From an alpha proteobacterium SCGC AAA536-K22 (GTDB lineage Bacteria > Pseudomonadota > Alphaproteobacteria > Puniceispirillales > Marisalimonadaceae), in NCBI GenBank assembly GCA_000421325.1, contig ATWQ01000001.1, positions 62,001 through 126,000 of the forward strand: DNA of 64,000 nt, given 5' to 3'. Every line of letters begins with the position of its first letter. The first letter of the stretch is position 1. Of the stretch, positions 40,908 to 51,100 are shown piece after piece. The position numbers and the translations under genes were made by a program. The notes beneath the pieces were generated by a model, which made no database searches, had not been told where the DNA came from, and saw only the letters and a list, made by a program, of their open reading frames with translations.

Positions 40908-42620
40908 TTAATGTTTTTCTATTTGATTAATTTCCTCAGAAATATCTAAATACGCTTTTAAAACATCATTTTCTGAAATAATACCAACCATATGATTTGT
41001 TTTTTTATTTACTATGGGAATACTCTCGCCAACAAAATTTGATAATTTTTTGATAACTGAAAGTAAACTTGAATTTGGATCAATAATTAGAGGTTTTTTT
41101 TCAGCGTAATCAATTAAATTTAGGCCTTTTCTATTGACTAAATTTAATAAACTAATCTTACCAATATAAGTATTCTCTTTTGTTACTATGTATCCTTCAG
41201 TAGTTTTCTCACTTGTTAGTAATTTAATAGCCTTCTCAATAGATGTTTTCGAACTGAGTTTAGTAAATTTTTTTTCTACGTAATTTTCTATTAATACCTC
41301 ATTTAAAAGTATTTGTTCCCGACCTTTTGTAATGGCAACACCTCTTGAAATAAGTTGTTTATCAAATAAACTATTGCCAAATGTTCTGCTTGTAATGAAT
41401 GAACAAATTACGATTGGAAATGTAGCTGCAATTGCATATTCATATGATCCTGTAAGCTCTAAAACCAGTATTATTGCTGTAATTGGAGCACCAATCACTG
41501 AGCTCGAAACAGCAGCCATACCTGAAACAGCAAGAACAGACAGTAAATCATGGTTGATTGATGTCATTGGTAATTGAAATATTATAGCGCCTAAAACACC
41601 TCCTAAAAAAAGAGCTGGTGAAAATGTGCCTCCAAAAAAGCCAAACCCTATACAAATACTAGTTAAAACTAGTTTACCAATTAATAGAGCTAATAGATAA
41701 ACAAGATTTTGCTCGTTTGTTATGATAGAGATAAGTGTCTCCGTGCCCAAACCAAGTACCTCACCAAATATCATTCCACATAGACCACATGCAAATCCAG
41801 CAATTATTGGAGCTTGCCAACTTTGTAATTTTAATTTTGGTGGAAGACTTCCAAGGTAAATCATTAATTTCATAAAAATTATTGCCACTACTGCAGCAAG
41901 AGGACCTATTAAGGCTAAGCTTGTTAAAATATCACTCATTTCAAATGGTATTGCAGTTAATAATAGGGGAGGGCTGACTATACCTATTTCGGTAGCAGAG
42001 TAATTAGCTACCATAGATGCAATTGCAAGTGCAGCCACGGCTTTCATAGAAAAATGTCTTAAAACTGTTTCGTGTGCGAATATAATGCCAGCAAGAGGGG
42101 CCCCAAACCCTGCCGAAATAGCAGCAGCTACTCCACTTCCAATAATAATATCATGAGGAATTTTAGGAATGAATGTTTGACGTCTAATAAAGGATGATAC
42201 TGTAGCTCCAAAATGAACCAAGGGACCATAAATTCCAACTGACGCACCACCACTAATTGATATAAATGATGCTAATGTAGATCCAAAGCCACCTTTTAGA
42301 TCCAGGATACCTGCTTTATGATGGGCAGCATAAATTGTGTCTGCAGGTCCAAACCACCTTGGCAATTTTAGATAATACATTAATAAACCAACCAAGATTG
42401 AGCTTGGTACACATATGATTAAGGGTATTAAATTTAGTGAAACTCCCCCGACATCAAATGAAAGTATGAAATTATTATTGTTGAAGATAAATTCGTATAT
42501 ATTTTTTGCGCTTATAATAAATAACTGAGCTACAAATGACACAATAGTACCAATAATGGCTGCAATTATTAATAATGATAGACTATCTTTTATTGTCTTG
42601 ATGCTCGTTTTTTTTAACAT
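40908..42620 (-). CDS. CLC-family chloride channel/transporter with C-terminal CBS pair
   Basis: A 570-residue inner-membrane protein with about ten to twelve membrane segments, then two CBS domains from about residue 440. Family motifs: GGASVGIYGPLVHFG in the place of GREGPxV, and GFGFFGGTFSPALFLGG matching GxFxP. Relative to E. coli ClcA the gating glutamate (148) is Tyr and the proton glutamate (203) is Thr (IFAHETVL). This suggests a chloride channel or uncoupled transporter rather than a 2Cl/H antiporter. Its presence inside a flagellar cluster is unexplained; osmotic control is possible. Confidence 0.88.
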   Translation of the reverse strand: MLKKTSIKTIKDSLSLLIIAAIIGTIVSFVAQLFIISAKNIYEFIFNNNNFILSFDVGGVSLNLIPLIICVPSSILVGLLMYYLKLPRWFGPADTIYAAHHKAGILDLKGGFGSTLASFISISGGASVGIYGPLVHFGATVSSFIRRQTFIPKIPHDIIIGSGVAAAISAGFGAPLAGIIFAHETVLRHFSMKAVAALAIASMVANYSATEIGIVSPPLLLTAIPFEMSDILTSLALIGPLAAVVAIIFMKLMIYLGSLPPKLKLQSWQAPIIAGFACGLCGMIFGEVLGLGTETLISIITNEQNLVYLLALLIGKLVLTSICIGFGFFGGTFSPALFLGGVLGAIIFQLPMTSINHDLLSVLAVSGMAAVSSSVIGAPITAIILVLELTGSYEYAIAATFPIVICSFITSRTFGNSLFDKQLISRGVAITKGREQILLNEVLIENYVEKKFTKLSSKTSIEKAIKLLTSEKTTEGYIVTKENTYIGKISLLNLVNRKGLNLIDYAEKKPLIIDPNSSLLSVIKKLSNFVGESIPIVNKKTNHMVGIISENDVLKAYLDISEEINQIEKH

Positions 42621-42715
42621 TATTAGCCCCGATTTAAAATTACTACATAAATTTTTGTAAATGTCATTTGAATTTAATAATTATTTAGGCAAATTTAAAT
42701 GTATTAGATTTAATA

Positions 42716-42730
42716 AGGCATAAAGATTGC
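42716..42730 (+). promoter_or_regulatory. Sigma-54 promoter of fliD
   Basis: AGGCATAAAGATTGC has the correct GG/GC spacing but A instead of T at the first position. It overlaps a sigma-28-like box by ten bases. Confidence 0.6.
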
Positions 42731-42747
42731 ATACTTAAAGTCGTTAT
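42721..42747 (+). promoter_or_regulatory. Sigma-28 promoter of fliD
   Basis: TAAA, 15 bases, GTCGTTAT, the same as the flgM box. It ends 34 bases before the ATG and overlaps the sigma-54 box, so the two polymerases could not bind at once. Confidence 0.7.
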
Positions 42748-42781
42748 AAGTTCATGAATTATAATTATTTAGGTTTTTTAG

Positions 42782-45397
42782 ATGACTGTAGATTATCTCA
42801 GTGCAATCAATCAAGGCGGTAGTGGTTTAAATATAACTCAAATCGTAGATAGTCTTGTGGAGGCTGAACAAGCACCTCAAGAAAACCAAATTCAAACTAA
42901 AATTGATGCAAGAAACACTGCCATATCTGCAATTGGCGAAATAAAAAGTGCATTATCCAAACTTTCAACCTCTTTAACAACGCTCACAGGTAATACATCC
43001 TTAAAAGTTAATTCAACAAGTTCGGCCATTAGTGCAACTATATCTGATCCATCTACTGCTGTTGCAATAAATTCTACAATTAGTATTTCAACATTGGCAA
43101 AAGGACAAACTTTAGCGTTTGAAGACTATGCATCAAATACGTCTCTTGTAGGTGCTGGCAGTCTTGTGCTTGAAAGAGGAGACTGGTCTTCTGGTAGTTT
43201 TGTTGCGAGCCCGACAGTGACTTCTAATTCATTAACCGTAACGGCGACAGATACGCTTGAATCATTAAAAGATAAAATTAATGCATTAAACTATGGAGTA
43301 ACTGCAAGTGTCTTAGGTGCAGGTGACGATACATATACTCTTGTACTGAAGTCACAAGATGGAAAAGAAAACGCTCTAAGAGTAACAGCTACCGAAAGTC
43401 CATCTGGATCTGGCTTGTCGACTATAGATAATACAACTACAAATGGTTCTAAACAGAAACTTGCCGGAACAGACGCTGCTTTTACTGTTGACGGAATTTC
43501 ATTAACCAGGTCTTCAAATACCATAAAAGATCTTTTCAGTGGATATAATGTAAATTTACTTGCATCAACAACAGTTAATAGTGTTGACACACCTGCAAGT
43601 TTAACTGGATCAGTAGATAACAGTACAGCTACTACAAACCTTCAATCTTTTATAACAGCTGTGAACGACGCAAGAACGCTATTAAATGATAAAACTTTTC
43701 GAGGTTCATCAACTCAAGGCGCAGGAGATTTGTCAGATGATCCTGTAATTAAAAGTATCCAAAATCAATTAAAGTCTCTTACTTCTACTCAATTAACTGG
43801 ATTTGGAGCAAATGGTGTTTATTTATCAAATCTTGGAGTAAGGACTGAAAAAGATGGTCTTCTTAGTTTAAACACTACAACACTTGAAAATGAGTTAAAA
43901 AATAATCCAACATCTTTAGATGCAATATTTAACTCTATGTATTCATCTTCATCTAGTCTTCTAACAGCTAGTGGAGCAGCTACTTCTGCTCCTGTTGCGG
44001 GGTCATATGCTTTTGCTATGACAGCTTATGTTTCGGGTGCTTTTACAGGGCTAGCTAGTAGTGATACGTCACCGCAAGTAACGGCATCTGATAATACTAT
44101 TCAAGTAACAGTTGATGGAACCCAATCAGGATCAGTAAGTGTTCCAGCCGCTCACTATACTTCAGAGGCGGCACTTGCTACCGCAATTCAAACAGTTATA
44201 AATGCAGATAGTACATTGAGTGCAGCAGGAAAATCTGTTGTTGTAACTCACTCAAATGGTAGTTATTCTGTTACTTCTGGCTCAATTGGTTCGTCATCGT
44301 CAATGGTTGTAAACGCTATTGGTAGTAACTTAGATGGTTTTCTTAAGTTTGTAGGAACAACTGATGCTGATAATATTGGTACAACTCAATCAGGAACTGG
44401 AAGCACAGCCTTAACATTAAATGGTGCTTCTGTAACGACAACTGATCCTGACGGTTTAGTTGATGCTGAAACAATAAATGGTTCGGGCACATTTGTAATT
44501 GATGGAAACCAATCCAGCGCTGCTTCGAGCAGCTTAAATTCTTTTGTAACAATAAACAGTGCTAACAATTTGTCTTCTGTTTCTTTTACAATTACAGGTA
44601 CTGACATTAATGGCACTTCGCAAAATGAAATAATAACAGGTCCAACTGGAGGGACAACCGTAACTGGGTCAAAAATCTTTAAGACAGTTACGCAGATTGA
44701 AGCAAATGGTGCTGCTGCAGCTGTAAATGTAGGCACTAAATCAGCTTATGTTGATCTGACTGGTAAAAGACCTTCAATTGTAAGCGCTAGTGGTGATGAA
44801 AGTGGTAAGACATTTACAGTTGTTGGAACTGATATGGCTGGTAATGCTCAAACAGAAGTTATTACAGGGCCTGCCGCTAACGCCACAGTTCTTGGCTCTA
44901 AGACGTTTCAAACTATATCATCCATAACACCATCCGCCAATACAACAGGTTCTATTACTATGGGGTTTACAGGAGTTGGAATAACAACTACTGGGGTTAC
45001 TGGATCAGCTACTCTTGACAGTGTTGCAATGGTTGCTGATGTTGCTAATAACACCTTTACAATTTCATCAGGTAATGCTGCCGGGTTGAAAGTGAAATAT
45101 TCAGGTTTAGGTGCAGACGCAACTATCTATTATGGGCAAAGTCTTATTGAAAAATTAACTACATTTTTAACCGACACCCTTAATACTTCAAGTGGACAAT
45201 TATCTACAAGAGAAACAACAATTAATAAAGAAGTCACTGATCAATCAGCATTATTAGTTGACTTGAATGCTCAAATGAAATCTTTAAGAGAGCGATATAT
45301 ACAGCAGTTTACTAGCATGGAACAGGCTGTAACAAGTCTAAAGTCTACTGGTGAGTATTTAACTAATCTCTTAGATGCTATGAACAAGGATGATTAG
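42782..45397 (+). CDS. fliD: Enlarged filament cap protein FliD (871 residues)
   Basis: The filament cap and flagellin-folding protein, about twice the normal 450-500 residues. N-terminal: SGLNITQIVDSLVEAEQAPQ; C-terminal: LLVDLNAQMKSLRERYIQQF with TSMEQAVTSLKSTGEYL. Residues about 587-735 contain two copies of the GTDxxG/ITG/FKT(V/I) module also present in FlgK and two flagellins. It is a single gene with both a sigma-54 and a sigma-28 type promoter in front. The next intact gene is 650 bases away. Confidence 0.93.
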   Translation: MTVDYLSAINQGGSGLNITQIVDSLVEAEQAPQENQIQTKIDARNTAISAIGEIKSALSKLSTSLTTLTGNTSLKVNSTSSAISATISDPSTAVAINSTISISTLAKGQTLAFEDYASNTSLVGAGSLVLERGDWSSGSFVASPTVTSNSLTVTATDTLESLKDKINALNYGVTASVLGAGDDTYTLVLKSQDGKENALRVTATESPSGSGLSTIDNTTTNGSKQKLAGTDAAFTVDGISLTRSSNTIKDLFSGYNVNLLASTTVNSVDTPASLTGSVDNSTATTNLQSFITAVNDARTLLNDKTFRGSSTQGAGDLSDDPVIKSIQNQLKSLTSTQLTGFGANGVYLSNLGVRTEKDGLLSLNTTTLENELKNNPTSLDAIFNSMYSSSSSLLTASGAATSAPVAGSYAFAMTAYVSGAFTGLASSDTSPQVTASDNTIQVTVDGTQSGSVSVPAAHYTSEAALATAIQTVINADSTLSAAGKSVVVTHSNGSYSVTSGSIGSSSSMVVNAIGSNLDGFLKFVGTTDADNIGTTQSGTGSTALTLNGASVTTTDPDGLVDAETINGSGTFVIDGNQSSAASSSLNSFVTINSANNLSSVSFTITGTDINGTSQNEIITGPTGGTTVTGSKIFKTVTQIEANGAAAAVNVGTKSAYVDLTGKRPSIVSASGDESGKTFTVVGTDMAGNAQTEVITGPAANATVLGSKTFQTISSITPSANTTGSITMGFTGVGITTTGVTGSATLDSVAMVADVANNTFTISSGNAAGLKVKYSGLGADATIYYGQSLIEKLTTFLTDTLNTSSGQLSTRETTINKEVTDQSALLVDLNAQMKSLRERYIQQFTSMEQAVTSLKSTGEYLTNLLDAMNKDD
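44540..44985 (+). repeat. FliD decoration modules, two copies
   Basis: Copy 1 encodes VSFTITGTDINGTSQNEIIT, TVTGSKIFKTVTQI and VNVGT. Copy 2 encodes KTFTVVGTDMAGNAQTEVIT, TVLGSKTFQTISSI and ITMGF. They are more like each other and FlgK copies than like any other part of FliD. Confidence 0.8.
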
Positions 45398-45449
45398 GTA
45401 GGTAATTTAAGAGTAAGCTGTTTAAATTTAAAAAACTTAAATTTTTATT

Positions 45450-45836
45450 TTATTTATATATGGGACCTAAAATCCATCCCACTAATGATTTTCGAATACC
45501 TTTAGTTACTGATCTAACTCTATTATCCTGGCGGAGCCTTTTACCTTGGTCAACATGCCATCCATATTCGTTATCTTTATGGTATTCACTATATTGCAGG
45601 GGTTCTAAAGCATCTATATCTAGATAATATTTTTGTTCTTTGTATATGTGCAAACATAAATTTAAAAAGGTATCAAGTATATTTTTATCAGTAATAAGAT
45701 TCACTTTTGATTTTCTTGTAGCTATAGCTTTGCCACTACTTATTAGTCCTTCATTTAAATTACCGACGGATTTAAAACATTGCTATACTAGAGGGTCTTT
45801 TAAATTTAATTCTGAATATATATTACCATATCTCAT
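45450..45836 (-). pseudogene. Decayed 2OG-Fe(II) oxygenase-like gene
   Basis: Reading on the minus strand from an ATG at 45836, the frame encodes MRYGNIYSELNLKDPLV, then one TAG, then continues for more than 100 codons to a TAA. The interior has LEPLQYSEYHKDNEYGWHVD, resembling the HxD segment of prolyl-4-hydroxylase/PKHD-type dioxygenases. The distal His and C-terminal half of the fold are missing: the frame ends soon after RQDNRV. Only the part after a GTG (84 codons) is open. An internal stop plus a missing C-terminus indicate a pseudogene. The family call rests on one motif. Confidence 0.5.
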
Positions 45837-46049
45837 ATCTAAACCTTTTGTTTGAATTAGATATAATTCAAACAATAGCTATGCAAAAAAGCTAAATACA
45901 GAAAGTAAAAGTTATGAATTATTAAATTCTAAAATTATATAAAAAATAAATCAAATTAAATTAAATAAATGGTCTAGAAAATGCACTTATAAAATTATGT
46001 ATTAATAATTTTAAATTTAATTAAGAGAGTTTCTAAAATAAATATAACT
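45837..46049. other. AT-rich intergenic stretch, nothing recognised
   Basis: Very AT-rich, without an ORF, hairpin, sigma-54 or sigma-28 box that I can support. With the adjacent pseudogene it forms a 650-base gap without an intact gene after fliD. Confidence 0.6.
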
Positions 46050-46370
46050 ATGCAACATTTGATAGAGGAAAATAAAATATATACGACTAAAAATGTTAAA
46101 TCATTTCAAAGTTTAATTGATCATTTATTACAGTTTTTAGAAAATAGACAGTTCAAAGAAGCAGAAAAGATTGCTTTGATAATAATAAAAAAATACCCTC
46201 AGCATCAATTTACTTGGAAATGTCTTGGCGCGATTTTGCAACAAACTGGTAGATTGTCACAAGCTATAACTGCTACACAAAAAGCTATAATATTATCAAA
46301 AAAAGATCATGAAGCTTACTATAATTTAGGTTTAATGTTTCAAGAAATAGGAAAAAAACAAAGAGGCTGA
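46050..46370 (+). CDS. TPR-SGNH protein, N-terminal fragment before a frameshift
   Basis: 106 codons encoding the first TPR units (HQFTWKCLGAILQQTGRLSQ, HEAYYNLGLMFQEIGKK). The frame ends at a TGA just after a run of seven A (46352-46358). One additional A would give GKKNKEAEKCYKNAI and continue without a stop into the large ORF downstream. The two parts are therefore one gene broken by a one-base deletion, a slippage site, or a sequencing error in a homopolymer. No strong ribosome-binding site is seen. Confidence 0.65.
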   Translation: MQHLIEENKIYTTKNVKSFQSLIDHLLQFLENRQFKEAEKIALIIIKKYPQHQFTWKCLGAILQQTGRLSQAITATQKAIILSKKDHEAYYNLGLMFQEIGKKQRG

Positions 46371-46542
46371 AAAATGTTATAAAAATGCTATTACCTTAAA
46401 CCCTAATTTTATTGTTGCTCATATTAACTTAGGAAATGTTTTCAGAGCTTTAGGTAAAAAAAATGAGGCAGAAACAAGTTATAGGAGAGCTATATTTTTA
46501 AGTCCTAATTGCATTGATGCATACAATAATCTTGGAATTACT

Positions 46543-47949
46543 TTGCGAGAACTAGGCAGATTAGAAGAATCTGAAATAATCCTTAAAAAAGCTATTTTTT
46601 TAAATCCAAATTTCTCTGAAGGTTACTGTAATTTAGGAGAAACTTTAAAAATTTTAGGTAAGTTAGCAGAAGCAGAAATATGTCTTAAACAAGCAATCAC
46701 CTTAGATCCAACTTATGTTAATGCATTGAACAATTTGGGGGTTATTTTACAAAAATTAGGTAAATTAAAAGAATCTGAAAGGGTTTTAAGAACGACCATA
46801 AGTTTACAACCTAATCTTCCTGAAGCCCATTATAATATTGGTAACACTCTAAAAAAGAATAGAAAATTAGAAGAAGCTGAATTAAGTTTTAAGCAGGCAT
46901 TAATTCATGATCCTAATTATGCTGAAGCATATAATAATCTGGGAAACTTACTCTTAAAACTAGGTAAGTTTGAAGATGCAGAGACAAATTTAAGAATAGC
47001 TATATTAAAAAGGGAAAATTTTGAAGAAGCTATAATTAATCTTTCATTATTATTAGACTATAAAAATGATTTAGACGAATCAACCAAATTATTAGAGAGT
47101 ATTTTGAAAATAGGTTCTAGTAAGTATACCTTGAAAGCAGCAGTTAATCTTGCAATATTTAGTTTTTTAGAATGTGAATTCTCATCATGTAAAAAACTTT
47201 TAAAATCTTCTTCTAATATTAATAAAATAGCATCTTTTGGATTTAAAAATGAAAAGATTTATCATAGCTTTCTTCTCAAAATTATAAATTCTTCTAAAAC
47301 TTTTAATACTAATAGCATTAGTTTATTTGATTGCCAGAAGTTTTATATAATTGGAGATAGTCATTCTTTAGTTAATCATAATCAATCTATATCGATTTTA
47401 GAAAAAAACTTTGTTTGTCATGCATTATTAATCAAAGGCTGCATGCAATGGCATTTAGGTAATAATGTTATAAATAAGTATAAAATTAAATTTGAAGCTC
47501 TTTTTCGATCAATTCCAAAGTATAGCAACATTTTGTTATCAATTGGTGAGATTGATTGCAGGTTGAATAGTGGTATTTTAAAATATAAAGAAAAACATAA
47601 ACTTAAAAACACCAAAGAATTAATAACGAAAACAATAGATAATTATTTTAAATATATTAATAATTTAAATCTAAAATTCGGACATAATATTATTATCCAA
47701 GGAGTGCCGTGCCCAAACATAAATAATATTTCAAAAAAAGATCTGTTTGAATTAATAAATGTTATCAAAATTTTTAATAGTGTATTGAAAACAATGTCAT
47801 TTGAAAAAGGTTATGGTTTTCTTGATTTACAAAAATTAACTGATAGAGGTGATGGCTTTTCTAATGAAATTTGGCATTTGGACGCAATACATATATCTCC
47901 CCAAGGAATGCAGAAAGCATGGAGCGAATACAAGATAAAACTATGCTAG
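46543..47949 (+). CDS. TPR-SGNH protein, main part (possible flagellin-modification enzyme)
   Basis: The frame is open from 46360, directly after the A run; the first start-like codon used here is a TTG inside a TPR, so it is not a natural start. The numbering from this start shows TPR units to about residue 190 (AEICLKQAITLDPTYVNALN and similar), a helical linker, then an SGNH-hydrolase-like domain: GDSHS at 271-275, GEIDCR at 335-340, HLDAIHISPQG near 446. SGNH enzymes act as esterases or acetyltransferases on glycans. Its position between fliD and flagellin genes suggests modification of flagellin or surface polysaccharide. Confidence 0.7.
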   Translation: MRELGRLEESEIILKKAIFLNPNFSEGYCNLGETLKILGKLAEAEICLKQAITLDPTYVNALNNLGVILQKLGKLKESERVLRTTISLQPNLPEAHYNIGNTLKKNRKLEEAELSFKQALIHDPNYAEAYNNLGNLLLKLGKFEDAETNLRIAILKRENFEEAIINLSLLLDYKNDLDESTKLLESILKIGSSKYTLKAAVNLAIFSFLECEFSSCKKLLKSSSNINKIASFGFKNEKIYHSFLLKIINSSKTFNTNSISLFDCQKFYIIGDSHSLVNHNQSISILEKNFVCHALLIKGCMQWHLGNNVINKYKIKFEALFRSIPKYSNILLSIGEIDCRLNSGILKYKEKHKLKNTKELITKTIDNYFKYINNLNLKFGHNIIIQGVPCPNINNISKKDLFELINVIKIFNSVLKTMSFEKGYGFLDLQKLTDRGDGFSNEIWHLDAIHISPQGMQKAWSEYKIKLC

Positions 47950-48018
47950 TTTTGTGTTTAATATTGAACTTTCATAAAACTAATTGGTACCAAACAATAT
48001 ATTTGATTAAAAAAAAGC

Positions 48019-48044
48019 TAAACATATTTAGACAAAGTCGTATT
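48019..48044 (+). promoter_or_regulatory. Possible sigma-28 promoter of flagellin 1
   Basis: TAAA, 14 bases, GTCGTATT: one base shorter in spacing than the flgM and fliD boxes. It lies 84 bases before the ATG. No sigma-54 box is seen upstream of this gene. Confidence 0.45.
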
Positions 48045-48128
48045 AGATGATGAACATTTTCGTTTTAGTCTAATAACACATTTGAAGATGTTCCTAAAAA
48101 CTATTTTATATTATGGAGACATCTTATT

Positions 48129-51100
48129 ATGAACAGTATAAATACAAATATGAGCGCCCTTCAAGCTCAAGCTAATATGAAGGAACAAAATGATTCAATG
48201 AATGATGCAATGGCAAGGTTATCATCAGGATTAAGAATTAATTCAGCTGCAGACGACGCTGCTGGATCAGCTATTGCATCAAAAATGGAAGCTCAAGTTA
48301 GAAGTTTGGACGTAGCAATTAGGAATTCATATGATGCTATTTCAATGACTCAAACCGCTGAAGGTGCTCTTGGCGAAATGGAAAATATTCTACAAAGAGT
48401 TAGAGAATTATCAGTACAAGCAGCTAATAGTACATTATCAGTTACTGATAGATCAATGATACAGTCTGAGGTAGACGCTCTTGTTAAAGAAATTGATGCT
48501 ATTGCATCAAATACTCATTTTAATAATGTTAAATTATTAGATGGTTCAAATTCAGAAGTTTCCTTTCAAATCGGTATAAAGGCTACCGACTCTCTAAAAG
48601 TGAGCTTACAGAATTCAGACTCAACTTCATTAGGTCTTTCAGGATCTACAGGTGTTGCATCTTTAACAAGTTCTAGAATGGAAAAAACTACTTATAACAC
48701 TGCTAGCATTGCAGCTAGTGATGTTAAAATTAATGGTTTTGATGCATTTGCTTCAGCATTCGCAGAAAACCTATCAGCAACAACTACCAATACAGCAAAA
48801 ACTATAGCTGATAAAATTAATTTAAACACTGGCGTTCATGGAGCAAATGCAAACGCATTTAACACATTTACTTCTGATGCAATGGGAACCTTTAACATGG
48901 AGGCTGCTTTCACAATAAATGGTGAATCTGTTTCTCTTGCTAACTCATATTCTGATCTTGTATCAAATATAAACGAAGCTGTTTCTGGTGTTAATGCTGC
49001 TCTTAATGCAGATAATTCTATAACACTGAGTAATACTACTGGTGCGGATATTGTTATTAATGGTGGAGCTACTGTAGGTTTTACGTCTTCAGCACAAACT
49101 TTCACAGGATTTATTGAACTTAATAATCTTGACGGATCTGAGGTAACTATTGAAGCTGGTTCTGTTAAAAACGGATATACTGGTGGTGCTGGTACACTTG
49201 CAGACCTTCAAGGTCTAGGTTTTAATGAATTTAGTACTGGTGGTGTTTTAGAAACTGATACAGTAAGTGGTACAGCTTTAACAGCAAATGAGTTGAAAAT
49301 AAATGATATATTTATTGGAGAATCAACAACAGGTGCTGCCAATAATATTGCTGCTGCTATTAATGAAAAAACCGCGGAACATGGTGTGACTGCAGATGCA
49401 GAAAACGAAATTGAATTAACTTTTAATTACAATGCAGGTCCATCAACATCTACTGATTTTAAAATTAATGGCCAGGCTATTGATCTAACTAGTGCATCAA
49501 GTGCTGCAAATGTTGTTACTGCAGTAAATGCAGCAAACGTTGGAGATATAAGAGCTTCTGCTAATTCTGACGGAACTGTTAAACTTTCTAGCGACAGTGG
49601 TGTTGATATTGTTGTAGCGAATTCTGACAATGACATGCTCATATCTGCTAAAGATATCCATGGAAATTCTCTTGTAGATGGGTTTTCTAATGGAGTATTT
49701 GACTTAGATGGTCTTGTTGCTGCACATACTGTCACTACAGTAGCTTCTCAGGAAATCGATGTTTCTGCAAGTTCATTGTTAAATGAAGTTGTTAACTCAA
49801 GAGCTGTTATAACATATAATGCAGCCGCAGAGTATGCTGACTCAACATCTGAGGGTATCGTTGTAAGAGGTACAGATTCAACTGGTACTGCTATTTCAGA
49901 AACTATACTTCATAAGAATGGTACAGCAGCAATTGGTGATCAAATATTTGGAACAACAATTTTCCATACAGTTACTTCAGTGACAAATACTTCAACTACA
50001 CCTCTTGCAGGTGGGACAATAGATATTGGTTTAGCTGGAAGTGAAGTGAAGAGTAACTTACATTCTGTTACTTCAGCAGAATCTGCTGGAGCTATATCTT
50101 TAAATGGTTCTCTTGCCAGCTCTGATATTAATGGTTTCATTAAAATCACACAAGCTCAAAACGTAACCCAAACTTTTGCAGTTGAAGGTGTTGGATTTAA
50201 TGGTGAAGCTCTTACTGAGACTATTACAGTAGGTGCAGCCACAAATACTACTGCAACAAGTAAAGAGTTATATAGATCTGTTACTTCTATTACTGCAGGT
50301 GGTACAACTGCTGCTACTTTAGATATAGGTGTAACTACAGTAAGTGAAAAGGCATTGCACTCAGTTGCAGCTGCTACTGCTGCAGGTACTTTAACATTGG
50401 TATCTGGAGGTCAGGAAACTTATAAAGAAAATCTCGGTGGAGCTAAAATTATCATTGACGGTAAAGGTGGTAACTATAGTAGCACTGCTGCGGTTAAGTT
50501 TACAGTTACTGGTACAGATCAATTCGGTGCCACACAAACTGAAGACATTACTCTTGATAAGGTAACCGGAAATGTTCATGGTTCTAAAATCTTTAACTCT
50601 GTAACAAGTATCGTAACTGATAAAGTTTTACAAGCTGCAGGTGTAGATATCGGTATAGTTAAAACCGGAGATAGACTTGAATCTAAAGGTAACATGACAT
50701 TATCAAACGGTGACAATAGTCCAATTAAAATTGAGGCTGTAGGTGATGATGATACAGATGGAATAAAATCAGGTGGAGTTTCTGATACAATTCTTCAAAA
50801 GTTAGGTGTTAAAAATCAAAGTCAGTCTTTTGAAGTATCAGGCCAAGGTGTGTCTGTTTCAACAGAAGCTCAGGCTAATTCCTCTCTTGCTAAAATTGAT
50901 AGTGCTTTAGACCAACTATCCTTATTCAGATCATCATTTGGTGCTGTTGAGAATAGAATCGACGCGTCTATCAATAATGCTACTACTTTGAAGATTAACA
51001 CTGAAGCTGCAAAATCAAGAATACAAGATGCTGATTTTGCTGCAGAGACATCAAAAATGACTAAGAGTCAAATTTTGTCTCAAGCTGCTACTTCAATGTT

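Noticed and set aside
45640-45855. 71-residue plus-strand ORF after fliD
   Set aside because: It is opposite the decayed oxygenase-like frame, which shows a recognisable WHVD motif; the plus-strand product shows no pattern and no ribosome-binding site.
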